Source: Pirellulales bacterium (GTDB lineage Bacteria > Planctomycetota > Planctomycetia > Pirellulales > JANQPP01). From it: 56,044 nt of DNA. The notes beneath the pieces were generated by a model. It ran no database searches. It was not told the origin of the DNA and saw nothing but the letters and a program-made list of their open reading frames with translations. The position numbers and the translations under genes are program-made. How positions within the stretch are numbered: position 1 is the stretch's first letter; every line of letters starts with the position of its first letter. The stretch spans positions 1 through 56,044 of the forward strand of contig JANQPP010000039.1 in the NCBI GenBank assembly GCA_028289405.1, given 5' to 3'. This document shows positions 17,597 to 27,073 of the stretch, piece by piece.

Positions 17597-17995
17597 TTCT
17601 CGAGCCTAGCTCGCTTTCGGTATGAACGTTTCGCTTGATGGAGATGTTCGGGACCATGGTCGTGCAGTGGACGCCGCAATTCTTTGGCGGTGAGGTGTAC
17701 TTTGTTACTTCAGTCGTCGTTCACATCAGTACCATGATCAATCTTTAGCAGACACTCGATGGTTTCTCGTTTCACGTCAAGTTTTCGCGAGATAATTGAC
17801 AGCCGGTCGGACCTCACTTCCGTTCCATTATCGATGGTGGCACGAAATCTCAAATACAACTAACCCCGCCCTCTTCACTGAGTCCAGATCGTGAGTGATA
17901 GACTTTCGGGTTGGCTTTGCCTGCCGCGTTGCACGGACGCCACGGGACACACCCCGCCAATTTTGCATGACTACTCGTGATTTCGTCGATTCGCT
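17597..17995. other. Intergenic region with one possible small ORF
   Basis: About 400 bases between two leftward genes. On the minus strand 17710-17859 is open from a TTG for about 49 codons (...RATIDNGTEVRSDRLSII...), ending HGTDVNDD. It has a balanced, charged composition but no recognised homologue and no ATG start. Otherwise nothing is seen; the remainder probably carries the glycosyltransferase promoter. Confidence 0.3.
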
Positions 17996-18571
17996 TCAAA
18001 CCGGTCCGCGCCAGTTCACGATTTGTTCGATCAAGGCACGAAAGGTGGGTGCCAAGACGACCCGGTCTCCCAACCGTAAGTTGCAGAGAATGTCCTCGTG
18101 ATCGAACTGCACGATGGGGAATTCGCCATCCGCCAAACGCGTGCCCATGGCGAAGCAGACCGGATCGTAGTTGTAATCCGGACCCTTGGCGAAGGGGATG
18201 TAGCCCTGAGGAATAAGAAGTTGCACGAATGTGTAATCGACGAAGATTTCGGCGGCGAGCCCCTCCGCGATGGGGCCAGGCGGATTGGCCAACAGCGTGA
18301 ACGTGGGGAGCATCACCTGGTACCACCGGTAAGTTAGAACCAGCCGTTCATACAACGGTGAAAAAGGGGCGGGAATGCGCTGGTAAAGCTCCGCCAATTC
18401 GCTGCGTTCCGTGGCCACTTTGGCGGGTTTCCATTCCTGAGTTCCATCTTCAGGATCGCGTTCGACCAGCATGAAGTCAGGAACGATCCGGTCGCGTTCC
18501 CAGAGTGAATCGTCGAATTTCTGGAAAGTCGCGACGAAGTCGGCCAGCAGTTGATCGTCCGATGATGTCAC
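17996..18571 (-). CDS. SMI1/KNR4 (SUKH)-like protein
   Basis: A 191-residue cytoplasmic protein. The C-terminal part has features of the SUKH superfamily: YDPVCFAMGTRLADGEFPIV followed by FDHEDILC, then a hydrophobic TFRALIEQIV helix. The N-terminal half holds a conserved-looking SPLYERLVLTYRWY segment. SUKH proteins are known as immunity proteins to contact-dependent toxins and as general regulators; no toxin gene is next to it, so immunity is not supported here. The family call rests on motif resemblance only. Confidence 0.6.
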   Translation of the reverse strand: MTSSDDQLLADFVATFQKFDDSLWERDRIVPDFMLVERDPEDGTQEWKPAKVATERSELAELYQRIPAPFSPLYERLVLTYRWYQVMLPTFTLLANPPGPIAEGLAAEIFVDYTFVQLLIPQGYIPFAKGPDYNYDPVCFAMGTRLADGEFPIVQFDHEDILCNLRLGDRVVLAPTFRALIEQIVNWRGPV

Positions 18572-18666
18572 GGCGAAAACCCTCCCGGTGATTGGATACC
18601 GAGAGCATGGACGGCGTTGCCTTGTTCCAGGTTCAGTACCGGGCGAGATATGCGCGATCGGGAAAA

Positions 18667-20538
18667 CTATGGCACGTTCGCGGAAAGCTCGCTGGAGACC
18701 AGGAAACCGTCCTGATCCTGGTCCAGCCGGGCAAATTGTTCGGAAGAGCCCAGGAATTCACGCGGGGAAATGTCGCCGTCCTGGTTGGCGTCCATGGCGG
18801 TGAACCAAGCCGGGCCTTCCATGTCGGCAGGCCGAGCGGCGGGGCGGTACGTGGCGAAGAGTTGTTCCCGCATCTGGATGTTTCCCCGGGCAAGAACCAC
18901 CGCCACCGCGTCCGGGATTTCATCGAACCGCAGCCCGTCCTGATCCGTGTCCAGGGTCTGCAGGCGTTCCGGGACGGAGTTCAATTCCCGTGCCGTGAAC
19001 CGCCCGTCATCGTTGGTATCGAGTGCCGCGAAGAGCGCGTCCGGCTGATGTTCGGCTTGGCCGTGAATCTGTGCCCGTTGCGAAGCGGCCCGCTGGTTGA
19101 GATAGACCGCGTATTCGGACGGATAGACCATCTCGTCGCCATTGGCATCGAGCGCGGCGAGAGGCACATTCACCAAATCCGGTCGGGTCTCGAGTTCCTC
19201 CGCGTCGAGATAGCCATTTTTGTCCGCATCCAATCGGGCCAATTGCTCCGCCGCGCCGGACTCATCGACCGCCTGGGGAGCCAAATCTCGGGCAAAGATC
19301 TGCACTTCCGCTCCCGGAGCGTGGAAGGTGATGGCATCCGGCGATTCGGTGACGGAGAGCACGCCTTCAAGGTTGGCCTGCCAGCCGGTCAACTCCATGC
19401 TGGCCAGGCCCGTGCCATAGGCATCATCTTCCGAGTCGGATTCTGGCTTGGGCGCAAAGCGGATAGTCAGCGTGGCATGCGCGGAAAGATCCTTGAGCAG
19501 GGCTGCTTCCACGCGGTCCAGCCGCGAGTCGACGTTTAGGTCGAGTTGCTTCCAGAGATTGGGAAACAGCGCAAAGCTTTCTTCGGTAAACGTGCCATCC
19601 TCCGCGTACAAATCTTGCATGGCGTACGCGACTTCCTCCCAACGCGTGGCCAATTCCAGGTGCCAACCAGCCACGGGTTCATCGGAACGGCGGTAGCGCC
19701 GCCGCTGCTCGTCCGGCAAGCGTTCTGAAAAGTCGTCTTCCGTCAAAATGGAATCGTTTTCTCCGTCGCGCGAGGCGAGCACCGCCGTCGCGGATTGCAT
19801 TTCCGCCAGAGAGAGCTGGCCGTCCTCATCCTTGTCGAGCAGTTGCCGCAGGGGAGATTCGAAACGGTTCCGGCCATGATGGCGGTTGCTGCCACGAAAG
19901 GAAAAGCCTCGCGCGCCTCCGGCGTTCCTGGTCACGAAGCGGGGCATTTCTTCACGGTCGGCGACACCGTCGCGGTCCGTATCGTAAAGCCGGATGGCTT
20001 CTTGGCGTTCCTGTTCGTTATTGATGGCGACATTACCCATTTGGCCATAAGTGAACAGCGGGCTGGAGGTAATTTCCTCCCAATGCGTCGTGCCGTCTTT
20101 GTCGGTGTCTCCCCGCTCCAGGGCCAGATCCACCAACGCTTCCATGGCTTGTGCGTAGGGCTTCCCCTCAATGAGCAAGACCACATCAAGCAATAGAGGG
20201 CCGCCCGGCAGAAACACCAACAGCCTCTCGGGGGAAACTTGGGGATCCGCATTGGAAGTGGCCGAGCCCTCTTCCGCGACGGGCCGCGCAGCGACATCGT
20301 CCGCAGTGGATTCCCCGTCAGTGGGAGCCTCGCTGCTGGCCAGTTCAGTCTCCGCTTGTTCATCCGTCGGATCCGGCTCAGCAGGAGGCTTGGGGGCTTC
20401 CGATGCACCGCCGGTGGCCTCGACTTCGGTCGGTTTGGAAGGTGCTGACGGCGGAGAGGGGGCTTGCGTAGGACGCTGGCAGCCCCAAACACTGGCGACG
20501 CACAGTACAAAACACCACATCCACCGAGAGATGGCCAT
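18667..20538 (-). CDS. Lipoprotein with about ten EF-hand motifs
   Basis: A 623-residue protein. The start at 20538 gives a lipoprotein signal (MAISRWMWCFVLCVASVWGC, lipid-bearing Cys20). A Pro/Glu/Ala-rich linker runs to about residue 90. The rest contains calcium loops of EF-hand type, for example DTDKDGTTHWEE, DTDRDGVADREE, DKDEDGQLSLAE, DADKNGYLDAEE, DTNDDGRFTARE, DANQDGDISPRE and DQDQDGFLVSSE, about ten in all, some degenerate. It is probably a surface calcium-binding protein. It lies 43 bases downstream of the DUF1501 gene and is the third gene of that operon. A longer upstream frame to 20907 lies within DUF1501 and is rejected. Confidence 0.85.
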   Translation of the reverse strand: MAISRWMWCFVLCVASVWGCQRPTQAPSPPSAPSKPTEVEATGGASEAPKPPAEPDPTDEQAETELASSEAPTDGESTADDVAARPVAEEGSATSNADPQVSPERLLVFLPGGPLLLDVVLLIEGKPYAQAMEALVDLALERGDTDKDGTTHWEEITSSPLFTYGQMGNVAINNEQERQEAIRLYDTDRDGVADREEMPRFVTRNAGGARGFSFRGSNRHHGRNRFESPLRQLLDKDEDGQLSLAEMQSATAVLASRDGENDSILTEDDFSERLPDEQRRRYRRSDEPVAGWHLELATRWEEVAYAMQDLYAEDGTFTEESFALFPNLWKQLDLNVDSRLDRVEAALLKDLSAHATLTIRFAPKPESDSEDDAYGTGLASMELTGWQANLEGVLSVTESPDAITFHAPGAEVQIFARDLAPQAVDESGAAEQLARLDADKNGYLDAEELETRPDLVNVPLAALDANGDEMVYPSEYAVYLNQRAASQRAQIHGQAEHQPDALFAALDTNDDGRFTARELNSVPERLQTLDTDQDGLRFDEIPDAVAVVLARGNIQMREQLFATYRPAARPADMEGPAWFTAMDANQDGDISPREFLGSSEQFARLDQDQDGFLVSSELSANVP

Positions 20539-20581
20539 CTGTCCGCTCCGATTCAAAACATGACGAAAGCCGCAAACGAAT

Positions 20582-21934
20582 TCACGCCAGGACCGAGGAG
20601 ATCGGCGTGCCTTCCGCGATGGCGATGGGCCGCCCAATATCCGTTTGATTTTCCTGGTATGGGTCGATGCCCAGCGCGAGGCAGAGCGTGCTGAGAATGT
20701 CCCCGACCTCGACTTTCCCATCGACCACTTCCATGCCGTCTTCACTCGTTTGCCCGTATGCCTGTCCGCCCTGAATTCCTCCCCCAGCCAGAACACAAGA
20801 CCAGGCATTGGGAAAGTGGTCACGCCCGGCGTTGTCGTTGATCCGGGGAGTGCGGCCGAATTCGCCCATCCAGAGGATCGTGGTGTCTTGCAGCAAACCT
20901 CGGTCACGCAGGTCGGACATCAACGTGCCCCAACCATTATCCAACTGAGTGGAAAGGCGGCGAACCGTGGCGAAATTGTCCTGGTGCGTGTCCCAGCCGA
21001 TGGCGTTGTCTTCGAAGCCGCCCAAGGTCACCTCCACGAAGGGCACGCCCCGTTCGATGAGACGCCGCGCGATCAGGCAGCCCTGCCCGAACACTCCGCG
21101 CCCATACGCCTCGCGGACTTCCTCCGGCTCTCGTGATAGATCGAAGGCCGCGGCGGCATCGCTATGCATCATCTTCACCGCCCGGCGATAGGCCGTATCC
21201 TGAGCCTGCGGAGCGGACACGGCATGCCGGGCGAGAAATGGCTGCTGCAGACCGTTCCACAAGTCCAGCCGGCGGTCCGCGCGCGTGTCGGCGACGCCCT
21301 GGGGCAACTGCAAGTGGTCCACGCCGAGCTGAGCGAAGGACGACGAAGCTGTCGCGTCGGCTTCACGCGCGCCGACTGTGACGGCGGCGTACCGAGGCCC
21401 AAGGAAGCCCGGACTGAATGCCGCTGGATTGAACAGTTGACGCGGCGAAACGCTCACGTAGTTGGGCAGCGCGGCGTCCGGTTCGCCCAGTTCCTTGGAG
21501 ATCAGGGAGCCCAAAGTCGGGTAGCGGACCGGGCCGCCCGGCGCGTGGCCCGTGCGCATGAGATAGGTTCCTCGGCCATGGTCCCCTTCCTTTGTTTGCA
21601 CGCCCCGCAGGATCGCCAATTGGTCCGCTTGTTGAGCCAGCTTGGGCAAATGCTCGCTGATCCGCAGCCCGGGCACGGAGGTGGCGATTTCCTCGAATTC
21701 GCCCCCGTTGGCATGATTCGGCTTCATGTCAAAGGTGTCCGTTTGGCTGGGACCGCCGGCCATCCACAGCAAAATGCAGTGCCGTTTCCGCTGAGGAGAC
21801 TGGGCCCAGCAACGCGCCAGTTCCGGCAGCCAAGCGCAAGAGCTGGCCCCCCACATGCCGTAGCCACTCCAACGGAGCCAATCCCGCCGTGTCCACTTTG
21901 CCGGGGCAGATGCGTTTGCATTCGTGTTTGACAT
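20582..21934 (-). CDS. DUF1501 domain protein (Tat-exported)
   Basis: A 450-residue protein of the DUF1501 family (sulfatase/alkaline-phosphatase-like fold). A twin-arginine signal TRRDWLRWSGYGMWG lies at about 14-28. Family landmarks are CILLWMAGGPSQTDTFDMKP, ILRGVQTKEGDHGRGTYLMRT, GVPFVEVTLGGFEDNAIGWDTH, and ILWMGEFGRTPRINDNAGRDHFP with its conserved metal-site-like residues. DUF1501 and DUF1549 genes are a hallmark pair of planctomycetes and Verrucomicrobia; both proteins are exported and the pair has no settled biochemical role. It follows the DUF1549 gene by 82 bases. Confidence 0.93.
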   Translation of the reverse strand: MSNTNANASAPAKWTRRDWLRWSGYGMWGASSCAWLPELARCWAQSPQRKRHCILLWMAGGPSQTDTFDMKPNHANGGEFEEIATSVPGLRISEHLPKLAQQADQLAILRGVQTKEGDHGRGTYLMRTGHAPGGPVRYPTLGSLISKELGEPDAALPNYVSVSPRQLFNPAAFSPGFLGPRYAAVTVGAREADATASSSFAQLGVDHLQLPQGVADTRADRRLDLWNGLQQPFLARHAVSAPQAQDTAYRRAVKMMHSDAAAAFDLSREPEEVREAYGRGVFGQGCLIARRLIERGVPFVEVTLGGFEDNAIGWDTHQDNFATVRRLSTQLDNGWGTLMSDLRDRGLLQDTTILWMGEFGRTPRINDNAGRDHFPNAWSCVLAGGGIQGGQAYGQTSEDGMEVVDGKVEVGDILSTLCLALGIDPYQENQTDIGRPIAIAEGTPISSVLA

Positions 21935-22016
21935 GGAACGGTTCCTCTTCCCTTATGATGGTGCGAAAGGGTTATTCCCGAGCCAGGTTTTTATGATTTG
22001 CGCGCTACGCCCCGTT

Positions 22017-23582
22017 TTAATGATTCAGCGTAAATTCCGCCGAGTTGAGCAAGGCCCACAGAATGTCGCTCATGCCTTGGGCACGTTCCTCTGGCGGACC
22101 GGATTCTGGAATGAACTCCAGGCAACGGGCAAATTCTTCCTCTCGGGGATAGCGGGACAACGTGGCCAAAAACAGGATTTCAATTCGCTCCCGGTCCGTG
22201 AAGAAGGGGGCTTCCAAGGATCGCAACAACCGGCAGCGGGCAGGATCGGTGGCTTCCACCATTTCCGGACCATTCATCAGATGCAGCGCCTGCGGCAGAC
22301 CCGCGTCATAATCGGTCGCATCCTGAGTTTGTGATTGCATGGCCAGCACGAATTGTTGGCGGCGCGGGTCGAGCAAGGGGCTCTCCAGATTGCCCACCAT
22401 GCCGCTGCTCGGGCGGCCCGTGATTCCCGCGAGAGAGTCGTACAACTGTTCGGCGGTCAGCGTTTTGAGGGCCATCCGGGCGAAGAGTTCTGGCTCAAAC
22501 GCATCCTCGCTTTCCACGGCGCTCGATCTCTGATACGCCTCCGTCCGGGCCAGCGTCGCCAGCAATTGCCGTAAATCAAAACGAATGGCCACGAAATAAT
22601 CGGCCAACTCCTCGAGCAGTTGCGGGTGGCTAGACGGATTATGCTGGCCCATGTCATCCCAGGGATGAGACAAGCCTCGACCAAATATATGCGCCCAGGC
22701 CCAGTTGACCGCCGCGCGGGGCAAGTAGGGGTTGTCCCGAGATGCCATCCAAATCGCGAGCTGCCGGCGGCGAGAACCTCCCAACTCGTCCACCTTGGAG
22801 ACCGCTCCGGGGTACTGGGGCAGCACGACGTTTTCCGTGTCCGGCAGGGTGACCTCTCCCCGAGGCAAGTCGATCAGCCGTGCTCCCATGCCCATCTGCC
22901 CAGGAGCTTCGGAGAGCCTCGCGAAAAAGGCGGCGTAGGCCCAGAAGTCTTGCTGTGTCCAATGGTCAAAGGGATGGTCGTGGCATTCCGCGCATTGAAT
23001 CTGCGTACCCAGGAAAATGCGGGAAGTGTTCGCGGCCAGCTTCTCCGGTTCCAGGCCGTAGGCGGTGTAGAACAGCGCGGGCCCCGAAGCGTCCGCGCCG
23101 GTGGCGACCAGCAGGTCCGCGACCAGATTGTCATAGCGGTTGTTTTCCGCGAATTGCCGCCGCAGCCAATTCTGCACGCCGACCACGCTTTGTATCTGTT
23201 CGAGAGAGGCATCGGTCGGCAGCATGATCCGCCGCCAGGTGTTCGCCAAATGGGTCGGATGCGAGGGAGAAGCGAGCAGCCGCTCAACCAACTTGGTCCG
23301 CTTGTCGGGCTGATCATCCGCCAAGAACTCGCGGACTTCGAAGACGGAAGGCAGCGTGCCGGTCAAATCGAGCGTGGCCCGGCGAAGATAGGTGCTATCG
23401 TCCGCCAACGGCGCCGGCGTCACGCCCTCATGTGCAAGACGCTCCGCGAGTAGCGTGTCGATCCGCCGCGCCATGGTATCTGGCGAGGGCGTATCCGCGA
23501 AGGCTGCCCCGCTGGCCAGCAAGGCCCAGACGGCGAGCGCAATTTTCCCGAAACAAGACAGTGTTTTTCCCCGGGACACCAT
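22017..23582 (-). CDS. DUF1549/DUF1553 domain secreted protein
   Basis: A 521-residue exported protein with a cleavable signal (FGKIALAVWALLASGAAFA). The DUF1549 domain covers about 40-250 (LRRATLDLTGTLPSVFEVREF) and includes QCAECHDHPFDHWTQQDFW, with a CxxCH haem-binding-like motif. The DUF1553 domain follows (AAVNWAWAHIFGRGLSHPWDD, and SAEFTLNH at the very end). The ATG at 23582 is preferred because AGGAGG lies nine bases upstream; an ATG at 23588 would sit too close to that site. First gene of a leftward operon with DUF1501 and the EF-hand lipoprotein. Confidence 0.92.
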   Translation of the reverse strand: MVSRGKTLSCFGKIALAVWALLASGAAFADTPSPDTMARRIDTLLAERLAHEGVTPAPLADDSTYLRRATLDLTGTLPSVFEVREFLADDQPDKRTKLVERLLASPSHPTHLANTWRRIMLPTDASLEQIQSVVGVQNWLRRQFAENNRYDNLVADLLVATGADASGPALFYTAYGLEPEKLAANTSRIFLGTQIQCAECHDHPFDHWTQQDFWAYAAFFARLSEAPGQMGMGARLIDLPRGEVTLPDTENVVLPQYPGAVSKVDELGGSRRRQLAIWMASRDNPYLPRAAVNWAWAHIFGRGLSHPWDDMGQHNPSSHPQLLEELADYFVAIRFDLRQLLATLARTEAYQRSSAVESEDAFEPELFARMALKTLTAEQLYDSLAGITGRPSSGMVGNLESPLLDPRRQQFVLAMQSQTQDATDYDAGLPQALHLMNGPEMVEATDPARCRLLRSLEAPFFTDRERIEILFLATLSRYPREEEFARCLEFIPESGPPEERAQGMSDILWALLNSAEFTLNH

Positions 23583-23927
23583 CTCCATTTCCCTCCTCTC
23601 TTCGCGTGGCCGCGGCACGTGCCCGCCAAGGACTGGCCCGCCAAAAATTGGCGCGTTCCTCTCCAGCGCGACCGTCCGACTATTGTAACGCTTCTAGACA
23701 GTTCCTCCAAAGCATTTTCTTCTGGGCAGGAAGCGGAGATGGGATTCTGGTTCGTCCGCATGCGGAATCGGGAGGAGAATGTTGCGAAACTGGGCCGCCT
23801 ATTCCACAATAAGGCTCTGTCCTAGGCTTCCCGGCGAGCCGCAAAATCGGAAAATCGCCGCCGCCTTGCCATTCCACCATTTTCCGCGTTCACCGCGCCA
23901 ACTTCCACAACCCATCGAGGTACTACC
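23583..23927. promoter_or_regulatory. Divergent promoter region
   Basis: 345 bases between the leftward DUF1549 operon and the rightward secreted oxidoreductase. No coding frame with recognisable content. It must hold both promoters; no unambiguous -35/-10 pair was found. The AGGAGG at about 23592-23597 (minus strand) belongs to the DUF1549 gene and GAGG at about 23917 to the oxidoreductase. Confidence 0.4.
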
Positions 23928-25232
23928 ATGGATATTCTGAATCGCCGAGGTTTTCTTGAAGGTTCCGCCGCGACTTTGGCCGCCGCCAGCCTGCCGGTAC
24001 GTTCCGCGAGGGCGAACGCGAACGACACGATCCGCGCCGCGGTACTCGGAGTGAATAGCCGAGGACGGACACACATCGAACATTTCGAAAAGGTTTCGGG
24101 CGTGCAGGTCGCGGTATTGTGCGACCCGGATGAAAAGATCCTCGCCCAGCGGGCCAAGGAATTCGAAAAGCGGTACGGGCGAACGGTGGAGACCGAGACG
24201 GACATGCGAAAAGTCTTCGATCGGAAAGACGTGGACGTCGTGGGCGTCGCCACGCCCAACCATTGGCATTCCCTGGCTACGATCTGGGCCTGCCAGGCGG
24301 GCAAGGACGTTTACGTCGAAAAGCCGGGATCCCACAACATCTTCGAAGGCCGCAAAATGATCGAGGCGGCTCACAAGCATAACCGCATCGTGCAGCATGG
24401 TGTGCAATTACGCAGTTCGCCCGCAATTCGCGAAGCGGTGGACCATATGCGCAACGGCCTGATCGGTGATGTCTACATGGCCCGAGGCTTGGTGTTCCGT
24501 TGGCGCCCTTCGATCAAGCAACGCCCAGACAAACCGGCGCCGCCACATCTCGACTGGGATTTGTGGCAGGGCCCGGCGCAGTGTCGAGAATTCTCGGAAC
24601 GGCTGGTCCACTATGATTGGCATTGGCACTGGAATTATGGCAACGGTGACATCGGCAACCAGGGCATCCATGAGACGGACATGTGCATCTGGGGTTTGGG
24701 TGTGGAAGATCAATTCCCCAGCGAAATCGTCTCCATGGGGGGCAAGTTCCTCTGGGACGACGACAAGGAGACGCCCGAGGTTCTGTGCAGTGCCTATCGT
24801 TTTCCCGAGCAGAATAAGATGATCGAGTTCGAGGTACGGCACTGGTGCACCAATCGCGAAGGGGGTGCCGGCGTCGGCAACATCTTCTACGGCTCCAAGG
24901 GCTACCTGGTGGTCAAGGGTTACGACACCTATGAAAGCTACCTGGGTGAAGGCCGCACGCCCGGACCCAAGGCTTCCAAGCCGGGAGAATTGGGGCTGCA
25001 CTTCCAGAACTTCATCGAAGCCGTGCGGACGCGCGACTCGAGTATCCTCCATGGTCCCGTGGAGACGGCACACTATAGCTCGGGCCTCGCGCATTTAGGC
25101 AACATTGCCTACCGGCTGAATCGCAGGTTGGAATTCGATTCCCAGGCGGAGCAATTCGTGGGGGATGATGAAGCCAACGCGATGCTGACCCGGGACTACC
25201 GGGCTCCGTTCGTGGTGCCAGAAAAGGTGTAA
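23928..25232 (+). CDS. Tat-secreted Gfo/Idh/MocA family oxidoreductase
   Basis: A 434-residue enzyme. The N-terminal Tat signal NRRGFLEGSAATLAAASLP shows that it is exported with its cofactor bound, as glucose-fructose oxidoreductase of Zymomonas is. The Rossmann domain has AAVLGVNSRGRTHIEHF, VATPNHWHS and DVYVEKPGSHNI, the EKP motif. The long second domain includes WHWHWNYGNGDIGNQGIHETD, a stretch conserved in the planctomycete secreted subgroup and containing the catalytic-region His residues. A second enzyme of the class, without a signal, is at 6751-7839. The substrate is unknown. Confidence 0.93.
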   Translation: MDILNRRGFLEGSAATLAAASLPVRSARANANDTIRAAVLGVNSRGRTHIEHFEKVSGVQVAVLCDPDEKILAQRAKEFEKRYGRTVETETDMRKVFDRKDVDVVGVATPNHWHSLATIWACQAGKDVYVEKPGSHNIFEGRKMIEAAHKHNRIVQHGVQLRSSPAIREAVDHMRNGLIGDVYMARGLVFRWRPSIKQRPDKPAPPHLDWDLWQGPAQCREFSERLVHYDWHWHWNYGNGDIGNQGIHETDMCIWGLGVEDQFPSEIVSMGGKFLWDDDKETPEVLCSAYRFPEQNKMIEFEVRHWCTNREGGAGVGNIFYGSKGYLVVKGYDTYESYLGEGRTPGPKASKPGELGLHFQNFIEAVRTRDSSILHGPVETAHYSSGLAHLGNIAYRLNRRLEFDSQAEQFVGDDEANAMLTRDYRAPFVVPEKV

Positions 25233-25348
25233 GCGCGGCTTGCACTTCTATTGAACAAACGGATGGCGTGTCGGGTAGGCGGACGCAATTTCGTGTGTCT
25301 GCCCGGTACGTTCACTTTCACGATCATCTCTCACAGGAACAGTGACTC

Positions 25349-26638
25349 ATGCAGGGGCATGTAAGCCTAGCGGTTTGGTTCGTGGTGGCGATAGGGTTTG
25401 CGTGTCCTGTTGCCGCCGAGCGTCGTGGCGTGGCCCCTTGGCCACAATTTCTCGGACCGACTGGCGCGGGGCATGCCGAGGCGACCCATCTCCCGCTGGA
25501 ATGGGGGCCGGATGAAAACATTGCCTGGCGCGCCGAAATTCCGGGGGAGGGCTGGTCGTCGCCGGTCATTGGTGATGGTTACGTGATCGTCACGACCGCC
25601 GTGGAGCAGGATCGAGACGGAGAGCCAGGCAGATCCTTGAGGGTCATCAGTTTGGATCTTGGTTCCGCCGAAACTCTTTGGAATGTGGAAGTGTTTCATC
25701 AGCCGGCAGCTTCGGAACCGACCATTCACCGCAAGAATAGCCATGCCAGCCCAACGCCGCTGATTCACGAGGGCAAGATTTATGTCCACTTCGGCCACCA
25801 AGGCACCGCCTGTTTGAACGAACGGGGCGAGATTCTCTGGAAGACCACGGAATTGGCTTATGATCCCGTACATGGCAACGGCGGTTCACCGGCGCTGGTG
25901 GAGAATGCCTTGATCTTCAGTGGCGATGGTCGAGAGAATCCCTTCGTGGCGGCCCTGGACCGAGACACCGGCGATGTTCTTTGGCGTACGCCGCGCGAAT
26001 CGGATGCGGTCAAGAAATTCTCTTTTTGCACTCCCTGCGTGATTGACGTCGACGGGCGGACGCAAGTCGTTTCTCCGGGCTCGAATTGCGTGGGGGGATA
26101 CGATCCTCGGACCGGAGAAGAGTTGTGGCGCGTCGATTATGAAGGATATTCGGTGGTGCCTCGGCCCGTGCATGGCCATGGGCTGATCTTTATGAGCACG
26201 TGTTATGATTCGCCCATAGTATTGGCCATTCGCGCCGGCGGGCGAGGCAACGTGACCGATACGCACGTGGCATGGACGTTGAAGCGCGGCGCGCCCCACA
26301 CTCCCTCACCGCTGCTGGTGGGGAATGAGTTGTACCTGCTTTCCGACCGGGGCATCTCTACCTGCGTGGACGCGCTCTCGGGCGAGATTCACTGGCAAGA
26401 GCGGATGGGAGGCAACTACTCCGCGTCGCCCATTTACGCCGAGGGCCACGTGTACTGCCTCAGCGAGGAAGGGAACACCACCGTTTTTCGCGCTACAGCC
26501 GAGGGTTTCCAGTTGGTATCGCAAAACGACTTGAATGAACGGTCGCTGGCCTCCTTCGCGGTGGCGGAAAGGGCGATCTTTTTGCGTACCGCGCGGCACC
26601 TTTACCGCATCGGCGAGCACGATCGTCCGTCGCCTTGA
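25349..26638 (+). CDS. Secreted PQQ-repeat beta-propeller protein
   Basis: A 429-residue protein with a signal peptide (LAVWFVVAIGFACPVAAERR). The mature part begins WPQFLGPTGAGHAEATHLP, the usual start of planctomycete outer-membrane PQQ-like proteins, and contains repeated WRxxxPGEG, LFGDGxxNP and VDALSGEIHWQERMGGNY segments typical of PQQ enzyme repeats. Probably a seven- or eight-blade propeller acting as a scaffold or binding protein; catalytic dehydrogenase residues are not evident. It lies 116 bases after the secreted oxidoreductase and may be co-expressed with it. Confidence 0.9.
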   Translation: MQGHVSLAVWFVVAIGFACPVAAERRGVAPWPQFLGPTGAGHAEATHLPLEWGPDENIAWRAEIPGEGWSSPVIGDGYVIVTTAVEQDRDGEPGRSLRVISLDLGSAETLWNVEVFHQPAASEPTIHRKNSHASPTPLIHEGKIYVHFGHQGTACLNERGEILWKTTELAYDPVHGNGGSPALVENALIFSGDGRENPFVAALDRDTGDVLWRTPRESDAVKKFSFCTPCVIDVDGRTQVVSPGSNCVGGYDPRTGEELWRVDYEGYSVVPRPVHGHGLIFMSTCYDSPIVLAIRAGGRGNVTDTHVAWTLKRGAPHTPSPLLVGNELYLLSDRGISTCVDALSGEIHWQERMGGNYSASPIYAEGHVYCLSEEGNTTVFRATAEGFQLVSQNDLNERSLASFAVAERAIFLRTARHLYRIGEHDRPSP

Positions 26639-27073
26639 CGCGAAAATCTTGCTCGTGACCGCTCACGTCGATCGCCGTTTCTAGGCCGGTGATCCAGCGC
26701 GGGAAATCGCTGCAATCCCTGCTTTCGTCCCGTTTGCTCTTTTCATTTCCACCGTCACGCAGTTCTGATTCTCGCGGAGTAGGATTTCCAGCCAAGACAA
26801 GCGTGGAATTTGAAAAACGCCGCGTAGGCGGATTGCCACGGATCAACACGATTGCAACGGTGCTAAGGTCGCGAACTTTTTCCACGCTGACTTCTCGCCC
26901 GAAGCTCCTAGAACCCATGAGCTACGATTTTGTATCGCGCGTGCTTTCTCGAGCCCTGTGGCCAGCCTCTATGCAGACAGGCTGTCGTCCAATAATCGAG
27001 CAGGGGCCAAATCCATCCACGGTTCGCCGAGGCGGACACGACGGCCTTGCTCGTCACTCAGAAGGAAGATTCC
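26639..27073. other. Intergenic region, no gene seen
   Basis: 435 bases before the HD-GYP gene. Open frames on both strands here have no recognisable sequence or ribosome-binding site. I saw no hairpin long enough to be a terminator and no riboswitch pattern. The sequence GAAGGAAG at 27061-27068 is the HD-GYP ribosome-binding site. Confidence 0.4.

Noticed and set aside
18592..19539. 315-codon plus-strand frame opposite the EF-hand lipoprotein
   Set aside because: The EF-hand loops in the other strand explain the region; this frame has no family features.
26639..27073. A c-di-GMP riboswitch upstream of the HD-GYP gene
   Set aside because: No GEMM-like tetraloop or receptor pattern could be identified by eye.
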